Positions 25,774 to 34,948 of a stretch of 64,000 nucleotides of DNA are shown piece by piece (within the stretch, counting starts at the first letter, position 1; each line of letters begins with the position of its first letter). The translations under genes were made by a program, and so were the position numbers. The stretch spans positions 310,001 to 374,000 of the forward strand of contig NZ_LKAJ02000001.1 of NCBI RefSeq assembly GCF_001431295.2, written 5' to 3'. The notes beneath the pieces were generated by a model. The model saw only the letters and a program-made list of their open reading frames with translations, was not told the DNA's origin and ran no database searches. Source of the DNA: Candidatus Berkiella aquae (GTDB lineage: Bacteria; Pseudomonadota; Gammaproteobacteria; Berkiellales; Berkiellaceae).

Positions 25774-26463
25774 ATGCGTGCGATGATTTTAGCGGCAGGG
25801 CGGGGTAATCGATTAAGACCATTAACCGATCATTGCCCCAAACCTCTGGTCTCAGTTGCGAATAAACCACTGATTGTTTACCACATTGAAAATCTTGCTT
25901 TAGCTGGATTCAAAGAAATTGTCATCAATTTATTTCATTTAGGTGAAAAAATTGAGCAGTATTTGGGCAATGGCGCTGCTTGGGGCGTAAGCATTGCTTA
26001 TTCTCATGAGCCTGCCTTACTCGAAGTAGGAGGTGGCATCTGTTACGCATTAGATTTGCTAGGGTCACAACCCTTCGCTATCGTCAATGGAGATATTTGG
26101 ACAGATTATCCATTCGCAAAGTTACCGCATCAGCCAAAAGGGCATGCGCATTTGGTGCTGGTCGATAATCCCCTACATCATCTAGAAGGGGATTTTGCGA
26201 TTCAAGCCAATGGAGCGTTAAGTCGTGAGACTCGGGGTACTTTGACTTATTCAGGTATTGCCGTATTGCATCCTGCATTATTTGCCAACGATACCCCAGG
26301 CGATATCTTTCGATTATCGGTCGTGCTTGATCAAGCCATTTTGGCAAAGCAGCTCTATGGAGAGTATTACAACGGCAGTTGGACGGATGTTGGAACCATA
26401 GAACGCTTGCAAAGCTTAGAGAATGCTTTAGCATTGACCCCTTTTATGCAAAAAATTTCATAG
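25774..26463 (+). CDS. murU: N-acetylmuramate-1-phosphate uridylyltransferase MurU
   Basis: 229 residues from the ATG at 25774 (a TTG directly before could also serve). The nucleotidyltransferase signature 'LAAGRGNRLRPLT...KPL' is at the N-terminus, with 'VNGDIWTD' as the metal-binding Asp. It uses UTP and MurNAc-1-phosphate to make UDP-MurNAc. It sits 13 bases after amgK and ends two bases before djlA, suggesting an operon. Length is normal for MurU. Confidence 0.94.
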   Translation: MRAMILAAGRGNRLRPLTDHCPKPLVSVANKPLIVYHIENLALAGFKEIVINLFHLGEKIEQYLGNGAAWGVSIAYSHEPALLEVGGGICYALDLLGSQPFAIVNGDIWTDYPFAKLPHQPKGHAHLVLVDNPLHHLEGDFAIQANGALSRETRGTLTYSGIAVLHPALFANDTPGDIFRLSVVLDQAILAKQLYGEYYNGSWTDVGTIERLQSLENALALTPFMQKIS

Positions 26464-26464
26464 T

Positions 26465-27289
26465 ATGTTTATTTGGGGCAAAGTGATTGGTGCGAGTCTT
26501 GGTGGTCTGATGGGAGGGCCATGGGGCTGTATTATTGGCATTTTAGCAGGACATTTTTTTGATGTAGGAATGCAACGTGAGGGATTAGTCAACGGTGATG
26601 TCTCCCTTGCGAAAAAAATCTTTTTCAAAACCACATTTATGATCATGGGGTATATTGCTAAAGCCGATGGTCGTGTGAGTGAACGAGAAATTGAAATGGC
26701 TCGTAATGTCATGGCACAACTGCACTTAACACCAGAACAAAAAATGATGGCTATTGAATATTTCAACATGGGGAAAGCCAATAATTTTGATTCTGAAGCT
26801 AAAATTGATGAATTTCTGAAGCATTGTGGCCATCATCAACAACTCATGCAGCTGTTTGTTGAAATTCAATTACAAGCTGCTTTTGTCGATGGAATGGGAA
26901 ATCAAGCTAAACGCGCTGTGTTAGAACGCCTGTGTGAAAAGCTTCATGTGCCACCAGTTCTATTGTCTGAAATTGAAATGCGCTTTTATGCAGAGCAACG
27001 CTTTGAGCAACAAGCACATGAACATCAACGTGAAGAACAAACTTATCGTTATCAACCACATCACAGTACGCAGAGTGAGTCCCAATTAGCTTATGAGATG
27101 TTGGGTGTGACAGCGAAGAGTACCGACCAAGAGATCAAAAAAGCCTATCGTAAGCTAATGAGTCAACATCACCCGGATAAGCTCGTTGCTAAAGGCTTAC
27201 CCGAGGAGATGATTAAATTGGCAACAGAAAAAGTACAAAAAATACAAAAAGCTTATGAATATATTTGCCAACTTCGTGGCATTAAATGA
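26465..27289 (+). CDS. djlA: DjlA-like membrane-anchored J-domain co-chaperone
   Basis: 274 residues. A short membrane helix with Gly repeats ('GASLGGLMGGPWGCIIG', about 7-30) anchors the protein. A TerB-like helical domain (about 55-165) follows, and a C-terminal J domain (about 205-274) carries the 'HHPDKL' motif. DjlA stimulates DnaK at the inner membrane in E. coli. Its last 37 bases overlap the 3' end of the convergent IolC-like gene. Confidence 0.94.
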   Translation: MFIWGKVIGASLGGLMGGPWGCIIGILAGHFFDVGMQREGLVNGDVSLAKKIFFKTTFMIMGYIAKADGRVSEREIEMARNVMAQLHLTPEQKMMAIEYFNMGKANNFDSEAKIDEFLKHCGHHQQLMQLFVEIQLQAAFVDGMGNQAKRAVLERLCEKLHVPPVLLSEIEMRFYAEQRFEQQAHEHQREEQTYRYQPHHSTQSESQLAYEMLGVTAKSTDQEIKKAYRKLMSQHHPDKLVAKGLPEEMIKLATEKVQKIQKAYEYICQLRGIK

Positions 27290-29106
27290 TCAATTAATAG
27301 TTCACTCTGACATTTCTCATACCAAAGATTTGCCGTTTGTCGCAAAGCATCGCTGATGAGATGAACTAGCATTTGATCGTCAATTTTCTTAGCAAACCAT
27401 TGCTCAACACAATGCTGAAATAAGCCTCGTCCAACGACTAATCCTTGACAGATTTTTTCTTTGCCACAAATGTCAATCAAGGTAGGCAATTGTTCTAGAG
27501 AAGCGAAAGCCGCGTTGACAATAATACCTTGGCAAAAAGGAGCATTGTCTTGAATCACATTATGAATATTTTCCCAACTTCGTTGATCGCGTGGCATTGA
27601 AACTTGCCAGTAGTCAGGATATATCCCTAATTCGTAGAAACGCTGCAAAATATGCGCATGCGTTTTTGCCGTGAGTAAGCTGTTCATGGGCATGACAAGA
27701 TCGATCAATAAGGCGTGTTTCGTATTCCGACAGACATGATGTAACTGTGCGAGTAAAGCTTCTTGTTGTCCGCGTAAACTATAACGATCGTCTGGATGAT
27801 AAGTCACAGAAATTTTTGCAACATGATGTTCTGGCCATTGTGACAATATTCCGGTTAATTCAACATCATACGTAAATTGTAGCGGTACTTCGCCAGTTTT
27901 TTCTAGAGAGCATGCAAGCCAAGATACTTTTTCTGACCAATCTTGGCATTTGAATGCACTCTCATCCTCAAAAATAAGGCCAGCCATTGATTCATGCGAA
28001 AATCCTTGCATAATAGCTTCGCCTACAAATTGTTTAGCAAGCTGCAGCGTTTCTTCCTTAATACCATAAGGCTCTGCCATTTTTTGCCACAATTTATGAT
28101 CGCCAAGACTCACAAGAAAAAGAGGTTTTTTTAGACGTTTTTGTACGGAACTGTAACATAAGTTTGCAAAAGAAGCTGATTGAATACTGTGAGCGACAAC
28201 TTGATTTTGGTGATCTAAAAAGAAAGAGAGTGCCTCTAAGCTAGGAGCTTGCGTATTAAGTGCAATTAAGGTTTCGGCAGCATTTGCATGCTCACAACAT
28301 TGTTCTAAGGTTTTATCATGTAGCCAAGCTGCTGCAAAACCAATGGCAGTCGCGATGATATTAACGCCTTTAAATTCAAGATTAAAACCTTGATGATTGC
28401 AAAGTGAAGGAATATAACAATGTTGACCACGTTTAATGACTGAAATGGCTTTAGTCATTTGTGCCAAGGATGAAATCGCATCATCAATATTAGCTTTATC
28501 TAATATTTGAATATAATCAGATTCTCTACCAATGATAACATCAGTCATTGCTAATAGAGGGGTAATTTCAGGTAGTTTAATATTCTTTAATGCTAATAAA
28601 TCATCGAGTAGTAATATAATTTTAACTTGTTGTTCTTTAATGCGTTTGATTATATCGGGCGCCTTCGACATGAAAGTCGAATCATTTAATATTTGACTAC
28701 AGATAAGTAATGAGCAGCTTTTTAATAAAAAATCTTCATTAAATTGCACACTTGATTCATTATTATATGGACTGTAATGGATGGTTTGTCCCGCACCATG
28801 ATCACCATTTTGAATAGTCAGCGCTGTTAAATGATGGTGGGTTGTATTGACTTGGCTAATATCAACGGCATTATCACTGAGTGTATCAATAATAAATTGT
28901 CCCATGGCATCTCTTCCAATGGAAGAAATCAAAGCAGATTTCGCCCCTAAGCGAGAAAGTCCAACCGCGAGCATAGCGGCATCTTTGCCTAACGATTTTT
29001 CAAAAGAAAGCATATTTTTTAGAGCACTGCCTTGTTGTTGACCGCGTAATTCAACATGAGCTGGCCCTAATACAATAACATCAAAGAGTTTGTTTGATTT
29101 TTTCAT
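27253..29106 (-). CDS. Degenerate PfkB-like kinase fused to DUF2090 (IolC-like) domain
   Basis: 617 residues from the ATG at 29106 (AGGA, 8 bases upstream). The N-terminal half has a ribokinase/IolC fold ('DVIVLGPAHVEL', 'SRLGAKSALISSIGRDAMG'), and the C-terminal half resembles DUF2090 ('PLFLVSLGDHK', 'WQVSMPRDQRSW', 'GLVVGRGLF'). The anion-hole and catalytic motif DTTGAGDAF is replaced by 'NIIATAIGF' (residues about 249-257), with Ile where the catalytic Asp should be, and the N-terminal Gly-Gly substrate motif is lost. The kinase half is therefore probably inactive. No other inositol genes are nearby, so the present role is unknown. Confidence 0.85.
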   Translation of the reverse strand: MKKSNKLFDVIVLGPAHVELRGQQQGSALKNMLSFEKSLGKDAAMLAVGLSRLGAKSALISSIGRDAMGQFIIDTLSDNAVDISQVNTTHHHLTALTIQNGDHGAGQTIHYSPYNNESSVQFNEDFLLKSCSLLICSQILNDSTFMSKAPDIIKRIKEQQVKIILLLDDLLALKNIKLPEITPLLAMTDVIIGRESDYIQILDKANIDDAISSLAQMTKAISVIKRGQHCYIPSLCNHQGFNLEFKGVNIIATAIGFAAAWLHDKTLEQCCEHANAAETLIALNTQAPSLEALSFFLDHQNQVVAHSIQSASFANLCYSSVQKRLKKPLFLVSLGDHKLWQKMAEPYGIKEETLQLAKQFVGEAIMQGFSHESMAGLIFEDESAFKCQDWSEKVSWLACSLEKTGEVPLQFTYDVELTGILSQWPEHHVAKISVTYHPDDRYSLRGQQEALLAQLHHVCRNTKHALLIDLVMPMNSLLTAKTHAHILQRFYELGIYPDYWQVSMPRDQRSWENIHNVIQDNAPFCQGIIVNAAFASLEQLPTLIDICGKEKICQGLVVGRGLFQHCVEQWFAKKIDDQMLVHLISDALRQTANLWYEKCQSELLIDHLMPRSWQIYS

Positions 29107-29233
29107 AAAACTGTCCTGCGCAAAGGCAATGCCATTCACTTATTTAAGGACGAAAGCAATCAGATGACAAGGGGAATATGACTGTTGATTTTCCCTCTTT
29201 TTGCGAAAAAAGAGGGAAAAAAAGCGTGAGATT

Positions 29234-29800
29234 TTAAACAGTAGCCAACCATTCTTGTAAGGATTGACTTTGTTTTTGCATGTACTGTGGCTCTTTGAAA
29301 GTGAGCGTTAAGAGGTTCATGCCTTGGATACCGGAGAGAAAATAGGAAGCAAGCTGATAAGAACGCTCGCCCTGACCTAATTCATTAAATTGTGATTCTA
29401 TCCATTTCAAGATATCAGACATAAGTTTGGAAGCTGCATTTGATAAGATGCCGCCTTGTTTGCCAAGTTCCTGACACAGGCTTCCAATCACGCAGCCAAA
29501 ACGCGCCAATGTTTCTGATTGAGTTGCGTTATGGTCAAGTAATGCACATAGACGTTGTTTAACATCGGGAATTTGTTCCCATTGTTGAAACAATGAGCGC
29601 CATTCATTGGTGCGTTTTTGCAAAACAGCATCCATGATGGCTTCTTTTGTTTTAAAGTAGTAGTAAACGTTTCCTAGCGGAACATCTGCCAATTTAGCAA
29701 TGTCTGCAAGGGTTGTGGTATGAAAGGTTTGTTCGTAAATTAGCTTATCAGCTGCTTGAATTAACCGTTCCCGTTTATCATTTCTTCTTGCTCTTGGCAT
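29234..29800 (-). CDS. TetR-family transcriptional repressor
   Basis: 188 residues with the N-terminal HTH ('TTTLADIAKLADVPLGNVYYYFKTKEAI', about 27-55) and the TetR C-terminal ligand pocket region. The HTH type (VPLGNVYYYF) is that of regulators such as those of the AcuR/YxaF group, but ligand is unknown. It is divergent from the PagL-like gene and could control it and itself. Confidence 0.94.
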   Translation of the reverse strand: MPRARRNDKRERLIQAADKLIYEQTFHTTTLADIAKLADVPLGNVYYYFKTKEAIMDAVLQKRTNEWRSLFQQWEQIPDVKQRLCALLDHNATQSETLARFGCVIGSLCQELGKQGGILSNAASKLMSDILKWIESQFNELGQGERSYQLASYFLSGIQGMNLLTLTFKEPQYMQKQSQSLQEWLATV

Positions 29801-29825
29801 GGTATTCTCCCTTTACTTCACTGTG

Positions 29826-29870
29826 TTCCAGCCGATATTAAATGACTTAGTTGTACGAGAAAGGCTGGAA
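29826..29870. promoter_or_regulatory. Possible operator (inverted repeat) upstream of tetR-like gene
   Basis: Arms 'ttccagcc' and 'ggctggaa' (8 bp, 29-base spacer) lie 26-70 bases upstream of the TetR start in the divergent gap. The spacer is longer than usual for a TetR operator, so this is a weak call. Confidence 0.3.
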
Positions 29871-30031
29871 TATTAACATAAGTTGCCTTGCTTGTCATAG
29901 GCCTCATTATAAAAATTTTCATTGGAATTATCAGAAAAAAAACATTAACTCCATTTTTTTCGGATAAAGTGGAATTATGCATTTTTCTGTCTAAACTACA
30001 AATAACTCTTGATCTTAAGGAAGAGAACAAG

Positions 30032-30607
30032 GTGGTTTTAGTTATCAAGAAAACTATGTTGGCGGCAGTTTTACTCTCAACTGTCAGCCTTTCAGCAATG
30101 GCAAATCTTGGGATTGCTTTTAGCAGCGGACAGGGTATCCACGATATCACGCCATATCGATTAGCGCTTTCATGGGATTTTGGACCGGTGTGGCGCGAAG
30201 ATGATTTATGGGGATTAAATGTTGCTTGGGAAAATAGTTTTGCGATTTGGAGTGGTCCTACGCGACCAGAACTAGCTCCAGGAAGAGCAACTGACTTAAA
30301 TGCAACAACAACAGGCCCCATGCTAAGATGGCAAAGACGTTCTCCACTCACGGGGATGCAGGTGATACCTTACACTGAGTTGGGCGTGGGACTATCATGG
30401 TTGTCTGAAACCGAGATCCAAGGCCGCGTTTTGTCGTTACATTTTCAGTTTGAAGATAAATTTGGCCTGGGGATGCGCTTTGGTAAGAAGCAACAATATG
30501 ATATGGCGATTCGTGCGTATCATTACTCAAATGCATCAATTAAGAGGCCCAATAGCGGTGTAAACTTAGCCATGGCAAGCTTTGGCGTCTGGTTGCCGAA
30601 TAAGTGA
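30032..30607 (+). CDS. pagL: PagL-like lipid A 3-O-deacylase
   Basis: 191 residues from the GTG at 30032, preceded by AAGGAAG; upstream in-frame codons look non-coding. A signal peptide ends near 'LSAMAN'. The beta-barrel C-terminus has 'YHYSNASIKRPNSG', the PagL motif containing the catalytic His and Ser. Such enzymes remove the 3-O acyl chain from lipid A in the outer membrane, altering TLR4 recognition. It fits the envelope-remodelling genes nearby, and the divergent TetR-type gene may control it. Confidence 0.88.
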   Translation: MVLVIKKTMLAAVLLSTVSLSAMANLGIAFSSGQGIHDITPYRLALSWDFGPVWREDDLWGLNVAWENSFAIWSGPTRPELAPGRATDLNATTTGPMLRWQRRSPLTGMQVIPYTELGVGLSWLSETEIQGRVLSLHFQFEDKFGLGMRFGKKQQYDMAIRAYHYSNASIKRPNSGVNLAMASFGVWLPNK

Positions 30608-30670
30608 GCTTGCGCCTTAAAAACGACTCAGGTAAAGTTTCGCTACTTATCAATTATCACGAGTTGTTTC

Positions 30671-31348
30671 ATGCAAAAATATGCTATTGCACCTTCCATA
30701 CTTTCCGCTGATTTTGCCCGTTTAGGGGAAGAAGTTGACGCTGTCTTAAAAGCGGATGCCGACATTATTCACTTTGATGTGATGGACAATCATTATGTGC
30801 CTAATTTGACGATTGGCCCAATGGTTTGCGAAGCATTACGAAAATATGGGGTGACTGCGCCAATTGATGTGCATTTAATGGTGAGTCCCGTTGATGCATT
30901 AATTACACAATTTGCTAAAGCGGGCGCTACCTTTATTACGTTTCATCCCGAAGCAAGTTCACATGTTGATCGTAGTTTGCAATTAATTAAAGAAAGTGGT
31001 GTCAAAGCAGGGCTTGTGTTTAATCCCGCAACACCGCTGACCATTTTACAACATGTCTTAGATAAGATTGATATGATTCTGCTTATGTCAGTGAATCCTG
31101 GATTTGGTGGACAACAATTTATTCCAAGTGCTATAGCAAAAATTCGTGAAGCACGAAAAATCATTGATGAATCAGGTTTTCCTATTCGCTTAGAAGTAGA
31201 TGGCGGTATCAAAGTCGATAATATTGGTGAAATCGCAAAAGCTGGAGCCGATACTTTCGTTGCGGGATCTGCGATTTTTCAAAGTAAAAATTATGCCGAT
31301 ACGATTAAGGCAATGCGTTTAGAAATTGAGAAGGCGGTTTCAGGATAA
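30671..31348 (+). CDS. rpe: Ribulose-phosphate 3-epimerase Rpe
   Basis: 225 residues with '[13 protein letters not shown]', '[14 protein letters not shown]', '[11 protein letters not shown]' and 'EVDGGI', the conserved metal-binding and phosphate-binding loops of the TIM-barrel epimerase. It interconverts ribulose-5-phosphate and xylulose-5-phosphate in the pentose phosphate pathway. The last codon and stop lie inside the terminal repeat of the adjacent mobile element, yet the length equals the family norm. Confidence 0.97.
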   Translation: MQKYAIAPSILSADFARLGEEVDAVLKADADIIHFDVMDNHYVPNLTIGPMVCEALRKYGVTAPIDVHLMVSPVDALITQFAKAGATFITFHPEASSHVDRSLQLIKESGVKAGLVFNPATPLTILQHVLDKIDMILLMSVNPGFGGQQFIPSAIAKIREARKIIDESGFPIRLEVDGGIKVDNIGEIAKAGADTFVAGSAIFQSKNYADTIKAMRLEIEKAVSG

Positions 31349-31570
31349 AAATCCCCCGCTCGCTTTTTGCTCGCCGCCCCCTTTTATTCAAAGGGGGCGT
31401 GTACTAAGCGGATTTGTATTAAAATTCGTGGAAGTATTTAAATTTGGTTTAGATGTTAAAAAAATAATGCTTAAAAAATTGCCCCCTTTGAATAAAAGGG
31501 GGCAGCTCGCAGAATGTAGCGCCATAAGCGTAGGCGCAAAGCATTACAGCGAGCGGGGGATTTTTATCCT
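31342..31570. mobile_element. 229-bp MITE-like element with 23-bp terminal inverted repeats
   Basis: Perfect 23-bp inverted ends (31342-31364 and 31548-31570, core 'aaaaatcccccgctcgct') frame the element. An internal perfect 23-bp inverted pair (31376-31398 and 31481-31503), each itself a hairpin of C and G runs around 'tttattcaaa', adds structure. There is no transposase gene and no convincing target duplication. It sits between rpe, whose stop codon it provides, and the E1 gene. Confidence 0.8.
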
Positions 31571-31587
31571 ACATGGTAAGGATACCA

Positions 31588-33780
31588 ATGGAGCTGAATC
31601 GGTCGAAGATAGTCGATGAAAATTTTAAACGACGCGTATTAGCTAACGATTTTCCTATTCCCCATAGTCAAACGACACCAGAGCAAGCAGGGCTAGATAA
31701 AAATACCTACTTTGAGTTATTTGATTCACAGCTTGTTAGTCGTCATCTTGATCTTCTCGCGAGAATATTGCGTGAACAGCAACAAGGCTTTTATACCATC
31801 GGTAGTGCAGGGCATGAAGGGAATGCAGCAATAGCAAAAGCCTTTCGTAAAACAGACATTAGCTTCTTGCATTATCGTAGTGGTGCTTTTGTCATACAAC
31901 GTGCGAAATATGAACCGCAAATCGATATGATGTATGATCAAGTATTATCACTGGTGGCTTCAAGTGAAGATCCTATTAGTGGCGGGCGTCACAAAGTATT
32001 GGGTAGTGTGCCATTATATATTCCACCACAAACTAGCACGATTGCTTCGCACTTACCTAAAGCTTTAGGTTGTGCGTTATCGATAACACTCGCTAAGGCA
32101 TTAAAACGAGATGAAACGCAATCTACATTGCCAAATGATAGTGTGGTGCTTTGTAGTTTTGGAGATGCTTCTTTCAATCATTCAACAGCTCAAGGCGCGT
32201 TAAATGCCGCAACGTGGATACAACAAGCACAGTTGCCGCTTTCATTGCTGTGGATTTGTGAAGATAACGGCATTGGTATTTCTGTGCCTACACCAGCGCA
32301 ATGGATTCAAGATAAAGTAAGTCATCAAGACATTCATTATATTGCTTGTGATGGGCGAAATATTGCAGATGTTTATTTGGCCGCGAAACAAGCAGAGGTT
32401 TTAGCGCGTAAAAAAGGTCAAGTCGTGTTTTTACACTTTAAGACAGTACGATTGTTGGGACATGCAGGCTCTGATATTGAGTTTCAGTATCATACTTTGG
32501 TTGAAATTGAGAAAGCAGAAAGTGATGATCCTTTACTACATACTGCGAGAGTGATTATTGAAAATCAATGGTTAACACCGCTTGAGGTAATTGAGGCTTA
32601 TGAAAATGTGCGTAAAGCACTAGCAGAGCGCGCAAACCTCGCGCTAAAGCGACCAAAATTAGCCAGCAAAGAAGCCGTCATGGCTTCAATTGTCCCCCCC
32701 AAACAAAACATGAATGAATTTTTATCCAAAGATTATATACCGCCGACAAGCTTATTAAATATGGCACAAGCCATCAATGCGGCTTTGGCAGAAATCTTAT
32801 TACAGTATCCACAAACATTAGTCTTTGGTGAGGATGTTGCTAAAAAAGGAGGTGTATATCATGTCACAGCCGATTTACAAGCTCGTTTTGGCAAAATACG
32901 TGTCTTTGATACATTACTTGATGAACAAACGATTTTAGGTTGTGCGATTGGATTAGCACATAATGGTTTTATCCCTATTCCTGAAATTCAGTTCTTAGCT
33001 TATACCCATAATGCTGCTGATCAGATCCGGGGTGAAGCTGCGACGCTCTCTTTCTTTTCAAATGGCCAATATACCAATCCGATGGTGATTCGCATTGCAG
33101 GACTTGCTTATCAAAAAGGTTTTGGTGGACATTTTCATAATGATAATGCGATTGGTTTTTTGCGCGAGATCCCAGGGCTTATTATCGCTTGCCCTTCAAC
33201 GGCAAAGGATGCCGCATTAATGTTAAAACAATGTGTGAAACTTGCACAGGCTGAACAACGCGTTGTTGTATTCCTTGAGCCAATCGCATTGTATATGTTA
33301 AAAGATTATCATGCTAAAGGTGATAATTTAGCACTTTGTCATTACCCCAAACAAGAAGAAATTTTCTTCGGCGAAATCGGTCTTGAAGGTGACATTAAAA
33401 GTAAGAGAGCTATTATTAGCTATGGAAATGGCATGCTGTTAGCGAGACAAGCGGCACATATTCTTGAAAGAAATTATCAAATGACGATCAAACTAATTGA
33501 TTGTCGCTGGCTAGCACCCTTACCTGTCGCCGCACTACAAACTGCTCTCAGCGAAATCGAAGAAATCATTATTGTTGATGAGTGTCGGCAAACGGGGTCG
33601 CTCAGTGAACAATTAGTGACGTGGATAGTAGAAAATATATCGCCATTACCTGCGATTAAACGAATTTGTGCTCAAGATACCTTTATTCCGATCGGTAATG
33701 CGTGGCAAACGATATTGCCTAATTGCCAAGATATTGTAGAAACTGTTTTGCAACTCGATTCAATGAAACGGAGTTTTTGA
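31588..33780 (+). CDS. Fused 2-oxoacid dehydrogenase E1 (alpha-beta) subunit
   Basis: 730 residues from the ATG at 31588 (TAAGGA ribosome site; the ATG 15 bases earlier lacks one). The alpha half has the thiamine-diphosphate motif 'FGDASFNH...EDNGIGI', the beta half 'FGEDVAKKGGVYHVT', 'FDTLLDEQ' and a transketolase C-terminal domain ('IDCRWLAPLP'). This is the decarboxylating subunit of a branched-chain-type 2-oxoacid dehydrogenase complex, usually split in two genes. No E2 or E3 gene is in the window. It is 5 bases from the acyl-CoA dehydrogenase and probably co-transcribed with it. Confidence 0.9.
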   Translation: MELNRSKIVDENFKRRVLANDFPIPHSQTTPEQAGLDKNTYFELFDSQLVSRHLDLLARILREQQQGFYTIGSAGHEGNAAIAKAFRKTDISFLHYRSGAFVIQRAKYEPQIDMMYDQVLSLVASSEDPISGGRHKVLGSVPLYIPPQTSTIASHLPKALGCALSITLAKALKRDETQSTLPNDSVVLCSFGDASFNHSTAQGALNAATWIQQAQLPLSLLWICEDNGIGISVPTPAQWIQDKVSHQDIHYIACDGRNIADVYLAAKQAEVLARKKGQVVFLHFKTVRLLGHAGSDIEFQYHTLVEIEKAESDDPLLHTARVIIENQWLTPLEVIEAYENVRKALAERANLALKRPKLASKEAVMASIVPPKQNMNEFLSKDYIPPTSLLNMAQAINAALAEILLQYPQTLVFGEDVAKKGGVYHVTADLQARFGKIRVFDTLLDEQTILGCAIGLAHNGFIPIPEIQFLAYTHNAADQIRGEAATLSFFSNGQYTNPMVIRIAGLAYQKGFGGHFHNDNAIGFLREIPGLIIACPSTAKDAALMLKQCVKLAQAEQRVVVFLEPIALYMLKDYHAKGDNLALCHYPKQEEIFFGEIGLEGDIKSKRAIISYGNGMLLARQAAHILERNYQMTIKLIDCRWLAPLPVAALQTALSEIEEIIIVDECRQTGSLSEQLVTWIVENISPLPAIKRICAQDTFIPIGNAWQTILPNCQDIVETVLQLDSMKRSF

Positions 33781-33784
33781 ATTC

Positions 33785-34945
33785 ATGGAAGATTTATTTT
33801 GTTTAGATGATTATTTATCAGATGAAGAAAAACTAGTTCGTGACTCAGTGCGACGTTTTATTGATAGTGAGATCATGCCAATTATTGCTGATTGTTACGA
33901 GAAGGCTCATTTCCCCAGAGAACTCATACAAAAAATGGCTAATTTAGGCTTATTTGGCATGACGTTGCCAGAGAGTTATGGTGGGGCAAATGCTTCTTCT
34001 GTTGCTTATGGATTAGCTTGTCAAGAGCTTGAACGTGGTGATAGTGGATTGCGTAGTTTTGTTTCTGTACAAAGCTCGTTATGTATGTACCCTATATTTG
34101 CTTATGGTACCCAACAACAGAAAATGCGTTTTTTACCACAGATGGCACAAGGCGAATTGATAGGATGTTTTGGTTTAACAGAGCCAGATTCAGGTTCTGA
34201 TCCAGCCAGTATGAAAACTCGAGCTAAAAAGGCCAATGGGGGGTGGCGCTTAACGGGAGCTAAGATGTGGATTACCAATGCAACGATTGCGGATTTAGCC
34301 ATTGTGTGGGCAAAAGATGAGCAAGGCAATGTTAAAGGTTTTATTGTTGAAAGAGATTTTCCAGGCTTCAGTACGAATGAGATCCATCACAAATTATCAT
34401 TACGAGCTTCAATAACCGGTGAAATTGTCTTAGAGGATTGTTTTGTACCAGATGAGAATTATCTGCCGGGTACTGAAAAGGGTTTAGCATGTGCCTTAGG
34501 TTGTTTAACCAAAGCGCGATATGGTATTGCGTGGGGAGCAATGGGCGCTGCAATGGCATGCTATGATATAGCGCTTAATTATGCAAAAGAACGTACACAA
34601 TTTGGCAAAGCGATAGGTGCCTTTCAGCTGATTCAGACAGATCTGGTTGACATGTTTACTGAGATTGTCAAAGCTCAAGCATTAAATTTACAACTTGGAC
34701 GTTTGCATGAACAAGAACGCAGTAATTACGTGATGGTGTCGTTGGCGAAAATGAATGCATGTAAAGAAGCGCTTCATATTGCCCGAAAAGCGAGAAATAT
34801 TTTAGGTGCCAATGGAATTAGCTTGGAATATCATATCATTCGTCATATGGCAAATTTGGAATCCGTTTTTACTTATGAAGGGACCGATAATATGCATCAC
34901 TTAATTGTAGGGAAGCATATTACCGGCTTAGATGCCTTTAGTTAA
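33785..34945 (+). CDS. Acyl-CoA dehydrogenase, glutaryl-CoA dehydrogenase-like
   Basis: 386 residues. The FAD-binding region 'LTEPDSGSDPASMKT' and 'WITNATIADLAIVWAK', and the active-site end 'TYEGTDNMHHLIVGKHITG' with the catalytic Glu, match the glutaryl-CoA dehydrogenase group. This enzyme oxidises and decarboxylates glutaryl-CoA to crotonyl-CoA. Its partner E1 subunit would supply an acyl-CoA from a 2-oxoacid. Substrate remains to be proven; isovaleryl- or isobutyryl-CoA specificity is possible. Confidence 0.88.
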   Translation: MEDLFCLDDYLSDEEKLVRDSVRRFIDSEIMPIIADCYEKAHFPRELIQKMANLGLFGMTLPESYGGANASSVAYGLACQELERGDSGLRSFVSVQSSLCMYPIFAYGTQQQKMRFLPQMAQGELIGCFGLTEPDSGSDPASMKTRAKKANGGWRLTGAKMWITNATIADLAIVWAKDEQGNVKGFIVERDFPGFSTNEIHHKLSLRASITGEIVLEDCFVPDENYLPGTEKGLACALGCLTKARYGIAWGAMGAAMACYDIALNYAKERTQFGKAIGAFQLIQTDLVDMFTEIVKAQALNLQLGRLHEQERSNYVMVSLAKMNACKEALHIARKARNILGANGISLEYHIIRHMANLESVFTYEGTDNMHHLIVGKHITGLDAFS

Positions 34946-34948
34946 TTA

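Noticed and set aside
29818-30351. Minus-strand open frame opposite the PagL-like gene
   Set aside because: Shadow of the PagL frame; no start signal.
31326-31619. Open frame through the MITE-like element
   Set aside because: It crosses the terminal repeats and reads through hairpins; best explained as an accident of the repeat sequence.
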